From: Streptomyces sp. NBC_01549 | GTDB lineage: Bacteria; Actinomycetota; Actinomycetes; Streptomycetales; Streptomycetaceae | DNA: 64,000 bases | Direction: 5' to 3' | Assembly: GCF_026339955.1 (NCBI RefSeq) | Contig: NZ_JAPEPW010000002.1 | Location: 1,674,001-1,738,000, forward strand | Part shown: piece after piece, positions 23,591-31,577 of the stretch | Layout: each line of letters starts with the position of its first letter | How positions within the stretch are numbered: position 1 is the stretch's first letter | Translations under genes and position numbers: made by a program | Notes under the pieces: model-generated | The model's database searches: none | Seen by the model: the letters and a program-made list of their open reading frames with translations, nothing else | Told to the model about the DNA's origin: nothing

Positions 23591-23793
23591 GCCGCCGGGA
23601 GGCTGCGCTGGTAGGCGCGAATGTCGGCGTCGGTGAAACCGAGACGCCGGGCGGCGGCCTGGTCGGCGTTGAAGCCGGCCAGCTCGAAGCCGACGAGCGG
23701 GCGCTTGTCGGCCTCCCGGCCTGCCTTCATCTCGAGGCCGATAGCCGCCGTGTACAGGGCGTCCTTCTCGGCCTTGGTCAGATTGCTGCGCAT
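23587..23793 (-). CDS. Small helical protein, 68 aa
   Basis: MRSNLTKAEKDALYTAAIGL, LVGFELAGFNADQAAARRLG and a C-terminal helix. Coupled to the following gene via GTGA. The second half (DQAAARRLGFTDADIRAYQR) could be a HTH but the match is weak. Confidence 0.58.
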   Translation of the reverse strand: MRSNLTKAEKDALYTAAIGLEMKAGREADKRPLVGFELAGFNADQAAARRLGFTDADIRAYQRSLPAA

Positions 23794-23835
23794 GTGGATC
23801 AGTCCTCTCGGGTTGGGGGTGGTCGGGTTGGTCGG

Positions 23836-24024
23836 TCAGGCTTTGCGGAGCTGGTCTTCGGTGAACGTCGGCGTGCCGAGCGCCAGGTCGAGGTGCGGGT
23901 CGCGGATGCCGTCGACCTCCACCCGCCCGTCGCCGGTCGGCCACGCCTCGCCGGTCCGCCCGACCAGGCCGGGCGCGTCCGGGCTGGACGTGACGGTCAC
24001 CCGGGTGCGCTTCTCAATCGCCAT
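23836..24024 (-). CDS. Small protein, 62 aa
   Basis: MAIEKRTRVTVTSSPDAPGL, VGRTGEAWPTGDGRVEVDG, a small beta-rich domain with a C-terminal helix. No motif. Located in the operon upstream of the transfer genes. Confidence 0.55.
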   Translation of the reverse strand: MAIEKRTRVTVTSSPDAPGLVGRTGEAWPTGDGRVEVDGIRDPHLDLALGTPTFTEDQLRKA

Positions 24025-24165
24025 GGGTCTCCCTCGATGCGGTGGACGGGTGGTGGTGCGCGCCCCGGGATGCGTTCGCGGCGACGTCCGTGGTGACCGG
24101 TGCCGGGGCTGGGCCGTGGCGGCGGGGCCGCGGGGGACGAATCCCACCGCCACGGCGATCAGGGG

Positions 24166-24450
24166 TCAGGCCGCTGCGGCCCGGTCGGTGAGCGCGGCGA
24201 GCTGGTCGACGAGCCGCTCCCCGAACGGGTTCGCCGCGTCGATCTCCCGGGCCCGCTCGAAGATGGCGTCCAGCGCCCGGCCGTCGCCGGCCCGGTCGGC
24301 GGCGATCGCCCGGAGGGTCAGCTCGGCGGACTCGTCGCCGCGCACCTCCTCCCAGGAGGCCTCGACCTGGTCGACGAACAGACCGGCACGGATCTCCCGC
24401 ACGGTGTCGGAGACGGCGTGGAGATCGGCGCTGAAGATGAACGGAGACAT
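24166..24450 (-). CDS. Hypothetical protein, 94 aa
   Basis: MSPFIFSADLHAVSDTVREI opens a mostly helical protein with VEASWEEVRGDESAELTLRA. The ATG at 24450 follows GAAGGG; an upstream ATG five codons earlier lacks an RBS. A GC inverted repeat (GCCGCGCTG...CAGCGCGGC, ~24,498-24,546) precedes it. Confidence 0.58.
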   Translation of the reverse strand: MSPFIFSADLHAVSDTVREIRAGLFVDQVEASWEEVRGDESAELTLRAIAADRAGDGRALDAIFERAREIDAANPFGERLVDQLAALTDRAAAA

Positions 24451-24556
24451 GGGGGTGCCCTTCACGTGGTCAATCAGGAATGGGGATGGGGTGGAAAGCC
24501 GCGCTGACGGAGGCCGCGGGGGATTGGGCTTCCCCGCCAGCGCGGCGGTCTTGGGT

Positions 24557-24643
24557 CTAGCGGGGCCGGGTCTCGGAGCGCTTGTTGACCTGGGCGAGCT
24601 TCTTCGACAGCTCCTTGTGGCCGGCGTCGTCGAGGCGGGTCAT
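24557..24643 (-). CDS. Tiny ORF, 28 aa
   Basis: MTRLDDAGHKELSKKLAQVN followed by a basic tail. Its ATG overlaps the stop of the upstream gene (ATGA), and the codon use fits its neighbours. Too short to classify; support is the coupling. Confidence 0.45.
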   Translation of the reverse strand: MTRLDDAGHKELSKKLAQVNKRSETRPR

Positions 24644-24810
24644 CGCTGGCCCTCCGCCTCGTCCGCGATGACGAGGAAGCGGTCGCCGGGCAAGTCCTGC
24701 ACGACGGTCGCCGGAATGCCCTGGTCGCGGAACTCCTGCGCCTGCTCCTCTGCGGGGAACTGACCGCGGGGGTGGCCAGCCTGCGTCTCGGCGAGAATCT
24801 TGGGTGCCAT
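24640..24810 (-). CDS. Small protein, 56 aa
   Basis: MAPKILAETQAGHPRGQFPA and VVQDLPGDRFLVIADEAEG, a compact alpha/beta peptide. It is joined to the upstream gene by a TGATG overlap and to the 28-aa ORF by ATGA. No family. Confidence 0.52.
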   Translation of the reverse strand: MAPKILAETQAGHPRGQFPAEEQAQEFRDQGIPATVVQDLPGDRFLVIADEAEGQR

Positions 24811-25037
24811 CACTGCACCGCCGTCGCGCTCGGCTGGTCGGTCCACGAGAACCATCCGGACTTGCCGAACGGGGCGCCGTGCGGGTCGCCGGCCGAATGG
24901 CCGCCAGCGCAGGTCATGTAGTCGCCGGTCGGGGTGCGCATACCGCGGGCAGTACGCACCGAGCAGCTGCGGCGGACGTAGGACGCGAGGTCATGGGCCA
25001 GGCGGTCGGCCGGCGACATCGGGGTCGTGGTGCTCAT
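24810..25037 (-). CDS. Hypothetical protein, 75 aa
   Basis: MSTTTPMSPADRLAHDLASY and VRRSCSVRTARGMRTPTGDY, then MTCAGGHSAGDPHG. Two cysteines and a C-terminal aromatic stretch (KSGWFSWTDQ). Overlaps both neighbours, so it belongs to the same translational unit. Confidence 0.55.
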   Translation of the reverse strand: MSTTTPMSPADRLAHDLASYVRRSCSVRTARGMRTPTGDYMTCAGGHSAGDPHGAPFGKSGWFSWTDQPSATAVQ

Positions 25038-25378
25038 GCCGTCACCGCCGCCCGCGCGTTGCGGATGCCGCGGAGGGTGATGCGAAGGATCGTGCCCGGA
25101 CGGGTCGCCCACAGCTTCTCGGCGCGCTCCCGGCGCCGGCCAGCGTTCCGGTAGGCGACGGCCAGACGGTGGTAGCTGTCCCGCTGCGCCTTCATCGTGG
25201 CGATCTCGTCGTCCGAGATCTCACCGGCGAACCCGCCGATGAAGCCACGGACGGACAGCTGCACCGACAGGGACCGGGAAGCGGTCTCGTAGTAGCGCAT
25301 CGCCGCGTAGTGGGAGCGGGCGGTGGGGACGGTGCGGTCGGGGCGCACGGGCGCACCGATAAGATCTGTCGTAGCCAT
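25034..25378 (-). CDS. Hypothetical helical protein, 114 aa
   Basis: MATTDLIGAPVRPDRTVPTA, then SHYAAMRYYETASRSLSVQL and MKAQRDSYHRLAVAYRNAGR, with a strongly basic C-terminus (RRRERAEKLW). It is the first gene of the minus-strand operon that runs to the transfer module and is divergent from the HTH gene at 25,612. Possibly nucleic-acid binding. Confidence 0.6.
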   Translation of the reverse strand: MATTDLIGAPVRPDRTVPTARSHYAAMRYYETASRSLSVQLSVRGFIGGFAGEISDDEIATMKAQRDSYHRLAVAYRNAGRRRERAEKLWATRPGTILRITLRGIRNARAAVTA

Positions 25379-25576
25379 GAGGGGACCCTTCAGAGATTCC
25401 TCGTGGTGAGGGCCGGCCTGCGATGTAGGAGTCGCGGTGTCCGGCCCGTCTTCATTTGTGGGGTGCCGTCCGCGGACTGGGTCCGGTAGGAGTGGACGAC
25501 TGACGCCTTCAAGGGGGTCCTTGTAGCCGCTGAGGTACATCCTGTAGCGAGCCGGACCCGACTGTCAAGGGGCGTC

Positions 25577-25605
25577 TTGAAGTGGCGGCAAATGGCCCAT
25601 ACGCT
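25577..25605 (+). promoter_or_regulatory. Promoter for leaderless HTH gene at 25,612
   Basis: -35 TTGAAG (25,577-25,582), 17-bp spacer, -10 TACGCT (25,600-25,605). The ATG comes six bases after the -10, so the transcript should be leaderless, which is common in Streptomyces. Confidence 0.6.
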
Positions 25606-25611
25606 ACGTCC

Positions 25612-25944
25612 ATGACAGAAGCGCTCACCTCCGCCATCGAGTCCGAGACGGGTCGGCTCGCAGAGATCACCGACCTCGTCGAGCGCTTCCATGCGGTCCG
25701 CAAGTTCCGGCAAGCCCTGGCGGATGGCGACCGCGGCGGCAAGGCACTGGAACGGGCCGTCGTCAACGAGCTCAAGAAGGACCGACCCTGGCGCGAGGTC
25801 GGAGAACTGTTGGGCGTCTCCGGCTCTCGCGCCGAACAGATCGCCAAGGGGCGGGGGCCACTTCGTCATGACGCCGAGTCAACGCCTCACGCGGGCGCGG
25901 CAGAAGGCCACTCTCCCGACACGAGCACGCCAGATCAGCCGTAG
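25612..25944 (+). CDS. Sigma-region-4-like HTH regulator, 110 aa
   Basis: MTEALTSAIESETGRLAEIT, then a helix and the HTH RPWREVGELLGVSGSRAEQI followed by AKGR. That HTH resembles the region 4 of sigma factors used to read DNA. The C-terminus is low complexity. It is divergent from the minus-strand operon and precedes the two Nudix genes on the plus strand (72-base gap), so it may regulate the transfer module. Confidence 0.7.
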   Translation: MTEALTSAIESETGRLAEITDLVERFHAVRKFRQALADGDRGGKALERAVVNELKKDRPWREVGELLGVSGSRAEQIAKGRGPLRHDAESTPHAGAAEGHSPDTSTPDQP

Positions 25945-26016
25945 GTAGACACGGCGGTGACATCGCCTAGTCACCGCCAAGCCAGACCCGAGCGCAGCGA
26001 GCACGGGAGCCTCATT

Positions 26017-26661
26017 GTGGATGTCGTTGGTACCTGGACGGGCCGAACGGCTTGCCTCCTCCAGGAGGCCATGCGGATGACGAACGACGCGTTCGCGGAA
26101 CGCCTCGGAATCTCCGCCCGGACGATCACCCGGTGGCATGCCAGCCCGGAACTGATCCATCGAACCGAAGTTCAGCAGATCCTCGATCTGGCATACGAAG
26201 GGGCAGGTGAGGCGGTGCACCGACGGTTCGGTCTCCTGATCCGGCCACCCACCGATCACGGGCAGCCGCAGGCGCAGTCTCTGCGTGTGGCGATCGCGAT
26301 CGTGGTCCGCGGCGACGATGTCTTGCTCGTCTGTCGACGCGGGGACGGTGCGCTCCGCTGGCAGTTCCCGGCTGGCATGGTCAAGCCGGGCGCAGCCGCG
26401 GAGACCGTGGCCGTTCAGGAGACGCACGGGGAGACGGGCGTCCACTGCACCGTCCGCGAGCACCTCGGCGAACGCGTCCACCCGGTGACCGGTGTCGTCG
26501 CCTCGTACTACCTCGCCGACCACCTCGCGGGCGAGGCGTCGAACTTGGACTCGCTGGAGAACGTCGACGTCACCTGGGTGCCCCGCACCGCACTGACCCG
26601 CTTCATTCCGCAGGACCAGATCTTCCCGCCCATCCTGGACGCACTGGAGGCAGCTGCATGA
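26017..26661 (+). CDS. HTH-Nudix protein with degenerate Nudix box
   Basis: 214 aa from a GTG at 26017 with GGGAG seven bases upstream; the frame is open to an ATG at 25957. The N-terminal HTH (AMRMTNDAFAERLGISARTI, TRWHASP) binds DNA. The Nudix fold spans ~85-215: IAIVVRGDDVLLVCRRG, then GMVKPGAAAETVAVQETHGE. Against the GX5EX7REUXEEXGU consensus, the first Glu is Ala, Arg is Gln and one EE Glu is Gly, so hydrolysis may be weak or lost. It overlaps the next, canonical Nudix gene. Pif, the transfer-immunity protein of pSAM2, is also a Nudix protein. Confidence 0.78.
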   Translation: MDVVGTWTGRTACLLQEAMRMTNDAFAERLGISARTITRWHASPELIHRTEVQQILDLAYEGAGEAVHRRFGLLIRPPTDHGQPQAQSLRVAIAIVVRGDDVLLVCRRGDGALRWQFPAGMVKPGAAAETVAVQETHGETGVHCTVREHLGERVHPVTGVVASYYLADHLAGEASNLDSLENVDVTWVPRTALTRFIPQDQIFPPILDALEAAA

Positions 26662-27068
26662 CCGAGACCATCACCCAGAAGCCCGGCATTTCCGCCGCGA
26701 TCATCGTCAGCGAGGGTCGTGTCCTCATGGTCCGCCGCCGGATCTCCGAGGGTGAGCTCATGTGGCAGTTCCCCGCGGGCGCCATCGAGGCGGGCGAGGG
26801 CGCCGAAGATGCCGCAGTGCGGGAGACGGCAGAGGAGACGGGCCTGACGGTGAAGGCGCTACGGCTGCTCGGGGAGCGCGTCCATCCGAAGACGGGCCGG
26901 CTGATGTCGTACACGGCGTGCGAGCCGATCTCGGGCGAGGCGCACGTCGCGGACGACGAGGAGCTCGACGCAATCACGTGGGCGGCCCACTCGGAGCTCC
27001 CCGGCCTGGTGCCCTACGGCCTGTTCGAGCCGGTGCAGGAGTACCTCGACGGCGTCCTGCCTCACTGA
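26658..27068 (+). CDS. Nudix hydrolase, canonical
   Basis: 136 aa. The Nudix box GAIEAGEGAEDAAVRETAEE followed by TGL fits GX5EX7REUXEEXGU at every position, so it should hydrolyse a nucleoside-diphosphate-linked substrate with a metal. The outer strands IIVSEGRVLMVRRRISEG and GERVHPKTGRLMSYTACEP complete the fold. ATG overlaps the upstream stop (ATGA), so the degenerate HTH-Nudix and this protein are coupled. In an element with transfer genes, a Pif-like entry-exclusion or nucleotide-signal role is plausible. Confidence 0.85.
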   Translation: MTETITQKPGISAAIIVSEGRVLMVRRRISEGELMWQFPAGAIEAGEGAEDAAVRETAEETGLTVKALRLLGERVHPKTGRLMSYTACEPISGEAHVADDEELDAITWAAHSELPGLVPYGLFEPVQEYLDGVLPH

Positions 27069-27271
27069 GGCGTTGGCCGCCTCCCCCGAAAGAGGGATGA
27101 GATCGACGAATGGGCCGGGCCGAATTTCCCCGCCCGTGCCTTAGGTTCATCAGTGGGCGCAGGTAGCGCCCCGGGAACGCGAACGGCCGAGGTGCGTCAA
27201 CACCCCGGCCAGTTCGACCAGCGGATGTCCGTCCGCTGATCTTCAAGCTCGCCTCGTCAAAAGGAGCCCGC
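27069..27271. promoter_or_regulatory. Leader region upstream of 27,272 gene
   Basis: 203 bases without a gene. A hairpin CAGCGGA/TCCGCTG sits near 27,220-27,240, and an RBS AAAGGAG precedes the GTG at 27,272. It likely holds the promoter of the two plus-strand small genes. Confidence 0.4.
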
Positions 27272-27565
27272 GTGAATGCTACTGCCTTAGCGCCCGCCGC
27301 ACGATGCACAATCACCGCCGATCACCTGTTGGACACGCCACTCCCCGACCTCCTCGCCGAGTTCCGCGTGGACGTCTCGGTCCTGGAGGCGGACCCCGGC
27401 TTCACGGGCGGCACGTATGTCCGCGACGACGGCAGTCTCCTGTTCGTGAAGCCTGCCGGACGGCCGACTGCCGAGTGGGAAATGATGGCCCGCGCGATGC
27501 TGGGTGCGGCGCTCAGGGTGCCGATGCCGGAGCTTCCCCCGCCCTACCAGTTGACCGAGCTGTAG
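27272..27565 (+). CDS. Small Streptomyces protein, 97 aa
   Basis: GTG start with AAAGGAG upstream. Contains LLDTPLPDLLAEFRVDVSVL and PGFTGGTYVRDDGSLLFVKP, a small beta-rich domain, then a helical end. I recall comparable proteins in Streptomyces but no function. Followed by a second small plus-strand gene. Confidence 0.6.
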   Translation: MNATALAPAARCTITADHLLDTPLPDLLAEFRVDVSVLEADPGFTGGTYVRDDGSLLFVKPAGRPTAEWEMMARAMLGAALRVPMPELPPPYQLTEL

Positions 27566-27642
27566 CCCATTCGGCTGAGGGTCTCTGCCTTTCGAGGTGG
27601 GGGCCCTCTAGCGTGTCCGGAAGTCGATGGATGGAGGCCGTG

Positions 27643-27801
27643 ATGCCGGAGGAGCCGATGCCGGGCCCGTTGGGTACGGAGATGCGGGAGGCGACGCTGC
27701 CGGATGGCGCGCGGGTGGTCGCCGCAGTGAAGCCCGGCCTGTCGCAGGATGAGGCGGATCTGATCGCCGCGCAGGTGTGGGCGGAGATCCCGGGCGAGTA
27801 G
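27643..27801 (+). CDS. Small protein, 52 aa
   Basis: MPEEPMPGPLGTEMREATLP and AAVKPGLSQDEADLIAAQVW. The ATG at 27643 has GGAGG five bases upstream; an upstream ATG at 27631 is less well placed. No family. It ends at a bidirectional terminator. Confidence 0.55.
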   Translation: MPEEPMPGPLGTEMREATLPDGARVVAAVKPGLSQDEADLIAAQVWAEIPGE

Positions 27802-27816
27802 CCGCACACACGAAGG

Positions 27817-27845
27817 CGCCCCCGCTCCGAACTGGAGCGGGGGCG
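27817..27845. terminator. Bidirectional terminator between convergent genes
   Basis: CGCCCCCGCTCC paired with GGAGCGGGGGCG, 12-bp stem and 5-base loop, between plus-strand gene 27,643 and minus-strand gene 27,854. Confidence 0.82.
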
Positions 27846-27853
27846 TTGTGCTG

Positions 27854-28666
27854 TCAGTCCTCGTCGGCCGGAGGCTGGTCGTCTTCCGGTTTGAGCCGGT
27901 CATCGATCACGATCTTTACGGGTTCGACGTCGCCTCCGCTGTGGGGTGCGGCGGCGATCTCGTTAACGATGTTGCCGATGCGTTCGTGCAGGTGGTGGGC
28001 GATGGCCCGGGTGCCGGGGTCGGCGGCGGGATCGTCTTTGACGCTGCCGAGGCTGGTGAGCACGGCGACGAGACTCGGGCCGGAGATTTTGGCGAGGACG
28101 GTACCGACAGCGTCTTGGACTTCGCCGGGGACGTGGAAGTGCCGGTCGGGTCCGGCGTGCTTGACCAGGAACTCCCAGGTGTCGCGGTGGGCGTGGAGGG
28201 TGGCGGCGGAGATGCCGGCCGCGGCACGGAGGGTCTTGAGGTCGTCGTCGGTCAACTGCGACTTCTCCGGCTCGGGTTCGGGAACAGGGTCAGGCTCGGG
28301 CGACGGGGACGCCTGATCCTCGACCGGCACGGGCTCCGGCTCCGGCGCCGGCCGCTGGACGGACTGCGCTGCTGCCGTCCTGATCTGGTTGTCGAGCTGC
28401 CCGATGCCGCCGCGGATGGCGACGAGTTCGGAGCCGATCTGGGTGAGCGGGTCGCTGATCGTCTCGTTGGCGCGGGTGAGACCGTCGCGGATGACGGCCC
28501 GGTTCTCGGTGAGCCCGGTATTGATGGCCGCAGTGGTGTCGAACCGGATCTGATCGATGGCGTGCTGCTGATCTGCGAGCTGCTGTTTCACCGCGGCAAG
28601 GTCCGTCAAGACCTGCCCGAGCTGGTTGCTGATCTGCCGTAACAGATCGCCGTTGCCGAATGCCAC
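27854..28666 (-). CDS. Coiled-coil phage protein, 270 aa
   Basis: The N-terminal ~110 residues are coiled coil (DLLRQISNQLGQVLTDLAAV, KQQLADQQHAIDQ), followed by a Pro/Glu-rich linker (APEPEPVPVEDQASPSPEPD) and a helical C-terminal domain (LKTLRAAAGISAATLHAHRD, DRHFHVPGEVQDAVGTVLAK). GTG start at 28666 follows GAGGGGGG. Looks like a structural scaffold or DNA-associated phage protein; no motif decides. The plus-strand ORF over this region is a shadow. Confidence 0.68.
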   Translation of the reverse strand: MAFGNGDLLRQISNQLGQVLTDLAAVKQQLADQQHAIDQIRFDTTAAINTGLTENRAVIRDGLTRANETISDPLTQIGSELVAIRGGIGQLDNQIRTAAAQSVQRPAPEPEPVPVEDQASPSPEPDPVPEPEPEKSQLTDDDLKTLRAAAGISAATLHAHRDTWEFLVKHAGPDRHFHVPGEVQDAVGTVLAKISGPSLVAVLTSLGSVKDDPAADPGTRAIAHHLHERIGNIVNEIAAAPHSGGDVEPVKIVIDDRLKPEDDQPPADED

Positions 28667-28766
28667 GAGCCCCCCTCGATTGTCGACCAACCTGGTCAGG
28701 GTGGGGGTGGGACATGACGGCGGCAAGGTCGCGAACCGGACAGTTGCGTGTTGAAGGGGTCGCGTG

Positions 28767-29804
28767 TCACTGCTGCTCCTTGCCGTCGAGGACAGCGCGC
28801 CAGCCCTGGAGGTGTTCGGGCTGGACGGCGGTCTCGCCGGGCCCGCAGTAGCTGGCGCGCGCCCAGTACGCCTCGAACGCATCGAGGACTTCACGGAGGG
28901 TGATCTGTAGATCGACGTTGCGCTGCACGAGGACGACGCTCTGGGTGACCTGCCGGTCGCGCTGGTCGCGAAGGGCATCCTGGACGATCGGCAGGACGGC
29001 GTCGGCGTGCGCGTACCAGGCGGCGCGAGCGTGCTCCCATTCGGTGCCGTCGGCGAGGAACGCTTTCGATCCGGCGTGACCGGCCAGCGACTCGGCGATC
29101 TGCTCCCGCAGCGAGTTGTCCGCCGCACCCCCGCTGGTCGCACTGTTGTCCGGGGTTGTCCGGGCCTGCTCGCCGGCTTCCCGGAGGTGGTGTTCGGCGA
29201 GCCCGACCGCGATCTCCAGCCCGGCGGCCATCGCGTTGTGCGGGCTGACGAGGAGGTCGGCGCGTTGGGTGGCGGCCTGGTCGGCGGCCACCGTTTTCGC
29301 GTGTTCGGTGGCGAGCTGGTCACGGAGACGGCGAAGGCGGCCGGGGTCGGCGTCGGCAAGTTGGAGGCGCTGCCGAAGTTGGACGAGGTGCCGGTCCCGG
29401 ACGTTGAGGACCGTGTCGGCGATCTCCCGTGCGCGGGCGGCGGCTATGGGCTTGGGCAGATTGTCCATGAGCAGCGGTTGGATGGCGGCGGCGTACTGCT
29501 GGTGGAGCCATTCCGGGTTGGTGATGGTGGCGGTTTCGGTCGCTTCGGTCGCTGCCGCTTGCCGGAGATCCTCGAACGGCTTCGGCCACGCGTTCGGGTC
29601 GGCCATGAATCGGTGCGCCCAGTCCTGTCGGTAGTCGCAGTCGGGCAGCCAGCAGTGCCAGCCGTCCTCGTGAGCGACGAGGTGCAGGGCGCCCGTGGCG
29701 TGGTCGTTGCCGCAGGTGAACGGGTGCATGCCGCCCTTCGCCTGAAAGCGATTCAGGGCGGCCACCTGCTCGGGCGTCCACGGGGCACGGATCTGGTCGG
29801 TCAC
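28767..29804 (-). CDS. Phage protein with N-terminal zinc-finger-like motif, 345 aa
   Basis: Residues 25-65 (FTCGNDHATGALHLVAHEDG, WHCWLPDCDYRQDW) contain C-x3-H ... C-x4-C, a plausible zinc site. The rest is helical, including VRDRHLVQLRQRLQLADADP and LRREQIAES-like stretches. Similar proteins occur in Streptomyces phages, but I cannot name the role. It overlaps the upstream gene as ATGA and the region is transcribed leftward with 29,801 to 31,990. Confidence 0.65.
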   Translation of the reverse strand: MTDQIRAPWTPEQVAALNRFQAKGGMHPFTCGNDHATGALHLVAHEDGWHCWLPDCDYRQDWAHRFMADPNAWPKPFEDLRQAAATEATETATITNPEWLHQQYAAAIQPLLMDNLPKPIAAARAREIADTVLNVRDRHLVQLRQRLQLADADPGRLRRLRDQLATEHAKTVAADQAATQRADLLVSPHNAMAAGLEIAVGLAEHHLREAGEQARTTPDNSATSGGAADNSLREQIAESLAGHAGSKAFLADGTEWEHARAAWYAHADAVLPIVQDALRDQRDRQVTQSVVLVQRNVDLQITLREVLDAFEAYWARASYCGPGETAVQPEHLQGWRAVLDGKEQQ

Positions 29805-30067
29805 GGGGTCTCCTCGGTGGCGGGTCGGGCAGTGTCGAGTCGGGCAAGGTGCTCGGGCCGCCGTTCGTCGAAGGCGGCGATGACGCAGCCGGTGCCGCCG
29901 ATGAAGCTGCGGCGGAGGTGGTTGCCGATGACGCGCCAGGTGAGTTCGGCTTTCTCGTTGCGGGCCTGCTTGGCGTCGGCAACGAACTTGTCGGCACGGT
30001 CGATCTCGTTCTGGATCTTCCGGCGCGCCCAGGCGAGGGCTTCTGGATCACGATCGAAGTCGGTCAT
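29801..30067 (-). CDS. Small phage protein, 88 aa
   Basis: MTDFDRDPEALAWARRKIQN, EIDRADKFVADAKQARNEKA and ELTWRVIGNHLRRSFIGGTG. Mostly helical, soluble. The C-terminus overlaps the start of the 345-aa gene. No family known to me. Confidence 0.58.
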   Translation of the reverse strand: MTDFDRDPEALAWARRKIQNEIDRADKFVADAKQARNEKAELTWRVIGNHLRRSFIGGTGCVIAAFDERRPEHLARLDTARPATEETP

Positions 30068-30666
30068 GCGGCGGTCTCCTTGGCGCTGTCGCGGCGTCCG
30101 CCCTGCGGAATCGAGTGGAGGTCGCGGACTCGGGCGAGGTTGGCGGCGGTGAAGCCGCAGGGCCGGAAGCGGTCACAGGCGGCGCAGCGTCCGTAGTTGC
30201 CGTGTTCGAGGACGGGCACCTCGCAGACGCAGGTGGAGTGGGCTCGCTTGATCGATGAGCAGTCGGCGTGGAACAGGCCTCGTTCGCCTTGCCACCAGCG
30301 TTCGCGTGGCCCGTCCCACGAGTCGGATACGCAGACCCGGTCGCCCTTGACGCTGCGGCCTCCGCACCAGGCGCAGCGGGTGAGCAGGCGGCGGCGCAGA
30401 TGCTGGAGCGGGTGGATCTGGAGTTTCCAGTGGTGGATGTGAAGACGCCAGTGGGTGCGGCGACAGGTGGTGTCGTCGTAGCCGGACGGGTCCCGATGCC
30501 AGACCGTGATCAAGCCCGGGAAGTACAGGCCGCGCCCGGCGAGCACTACGTAGGGAGCGCTGAGCCTCCATCGGACTCCCGTGCGGGCGGCCTGATCGGT
30601 GCGCCAGTCGGCGACCTGGGGCCACGGGCGGCGGATCTCGAACGCGACGGTCAGCGGGTCATGCAT
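30064..30666 (-). CDS. Cysteine-rich phage protein, 200 aa
   Basis: MHDPLTVAFEIRRPWPQVAD opens a beta-rich part (VRWRLSAPYVVLAGRGLYFP, LHIHHWKLQIHPLQHLRRRL). The second half has several Cys pairs: TRCAWCGGRSVKGDRVC, DCSSIKRAHSTCVCEV and GRCAACDRFRPCG. Multiple zinc sites are likely. It overlaps both neighbours, as is usual in this operon. No family recognised. Confidence 0.65.
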   Translation of the reverse strand: MHDPLTVAFEIRRPWPQVADWRTDQAARTGVRWRLSAPYVVLAGRGLYFPGLITVWHRDPSGYDDTTCRRTHWRLHIHHWKLQIHPLQHLRRRLLTRCAWCGGRSVKGDRVCVSDSWDGPRERWWQGERGLFHADCSSIKRAHSTCVCEVPVLEHGNYGRCAACDRFRPCGFTAANLARVRDLHSIPQGGRRDSAKETAA

Positions 30667-31018
30667 GGTCGGTCTCCTCGGGGTCGTAGATGCGGGTTCG
30701 TCCGGCTGGGCCTTCCATGTGGAGGCCGCAGACGGGCAGCCATTCGCGCTGGCCACGGAACAGGCGCCAGCCGATGGAGGGCCGATCGCAGTGCCCGGCG
30801 TCGCAGGAGCGGCCGTCGGCGGGCTCGTCGGGCGCGGGCGGTCCGGTGAGGCCGGACGGCCCGCGCTGAGAGGCGGGTGACGTCACGGATTCACGTGGGC
30901 GCTGCCCGGCGCCGGGACAGGTGATCTGGCCACAGCGGTGGCGGCGGAAGACTCCAGCGACAGTGACCTGTCGGGGTTGGCCGCAGCCGTGGCACGTCGC
31001 ACGGACGAAGTCGCTCAC
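30659..31018 (-). CDS. Zinc-ribbon phage protein, 119 aa
   Basis: Opens MSDFVRATCHGCGQPRQVTV with CHGC ... HRCGQITC, a four-Cys ribbon. The middle is Pro/Ser-rich and the end has another C pair (SCDAGHCDRPSIGWRLF). Overlaps the gene behind it by a few bases. Confidence 0.6.
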   Translation of the reverse strand: MSDFVRATCHGCGQPRQVTVAGVFRRHRCGQITCPGAGQRPRESVTSPASQRGPSGLTGPPAPDEPADGRSCDAGHCDRPSIGWRLFRGQREWLPVCGLHMEGPAGRTRIYDPEETDHA

Positions 31019-31380
31019 GCCGCCGCCTCCCCTCGAAGCCCTGTGCGCCTCTCTGCGGCTCCGGGAGTACCCCGGACGTCCCGAGCGCCGTTCGCGGCCT
31101 CCCGGGCGCCCTGAGGGCCGCCTGGCGCCTCCTGGCGCCCCTCAGGGGCCTGCGGGACCCCCGGCACCCGGATGTCACTGTCGGCGTCGATCTCCCCGTA
31201 GCGGATGGCGAGCCCGACAGCGTTGGCCCGGTCACGGGCGCCCAAGGCGCTGTACGCGTCGGCGAGATGCCGGTCGACGGTGACCCGGGTGATCCCGAGC
31301 TGGCTGCCGATCGCCGCGTTGGTGTTGCCGTTGGCGACGAGGACCATCACCTGCCGCTGCCGGGCCGTCAGCGCCTTCAC
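31015..31380 (-). CDS. LuxR-type (GerE) HTH regulator, 121 aa
   Basis: The N-terminal half is a LuxR-type HTH: LTARQRQVMVLVANGNTNAA, IGSQLGITRVTVDRHLADAY and SALGARDRANAVGLA. It lacks a receiver domain and its C-terminus is a disordered Gly/Pro/Glu/Arg tail. It overlaps the upstream gene start (ATGA). A transcription regulator inside an early-gene operon. Confidence 0.8.
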   Translation of the reverse strand: MKALTARQRQVMVLVANGNTNAAIGSQLGITRVTVDRHLADAYSALGARDRANAVGLAIRYGEIDADSDIRVPGVPQAPEGRQEAPGGPQGAREAANGARDVRGTPGAAERRTGLRGEAAA

Positions 31381-31577
31381 GCCGGCCTCCGCACTTCGTT
31401 CCGCCCGCCAGCCCCGCGTTTGATCCGCCCTGCCGCGTCGAGGTGACCGTCGGCGGTGGCGAGCATCCGCACCGCGCGGGCCAGCACGTCGCCCGGGATC
31501 TGGCCGCGGTAGCAGCGGGACAGGATCTCCGCCGTCTGCGGGTCGACCATGACCAGCGGGGCACGGGCCGGGCTCAC
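31377..31577 (-). CDS. Small protein, 66 aa
   Basis: VSPARAPLVMVDPQTAEILS and RCYRGQIPGDVLARAVRMLA. GTG start at 31577 overlaps the upstream stop as GTGA. Helical, unclassified. Confidence 0.58.
   Translation of the reverse strand: MSPARAPLVMVDPQTAEILSRCYRGQIPGDVLARAVRMLATADGHLDAAGRIKRGAGGRNEVRRPA

Noticed and set aside
27848..28642. Plus-strand ORF opposite the coiled-coil gene
   Set aside because: Its composition (Val/Gly/Asp repeats) mirrors the minus-strand gene; the minus frame has a clear RBS and a regular coiled coil.
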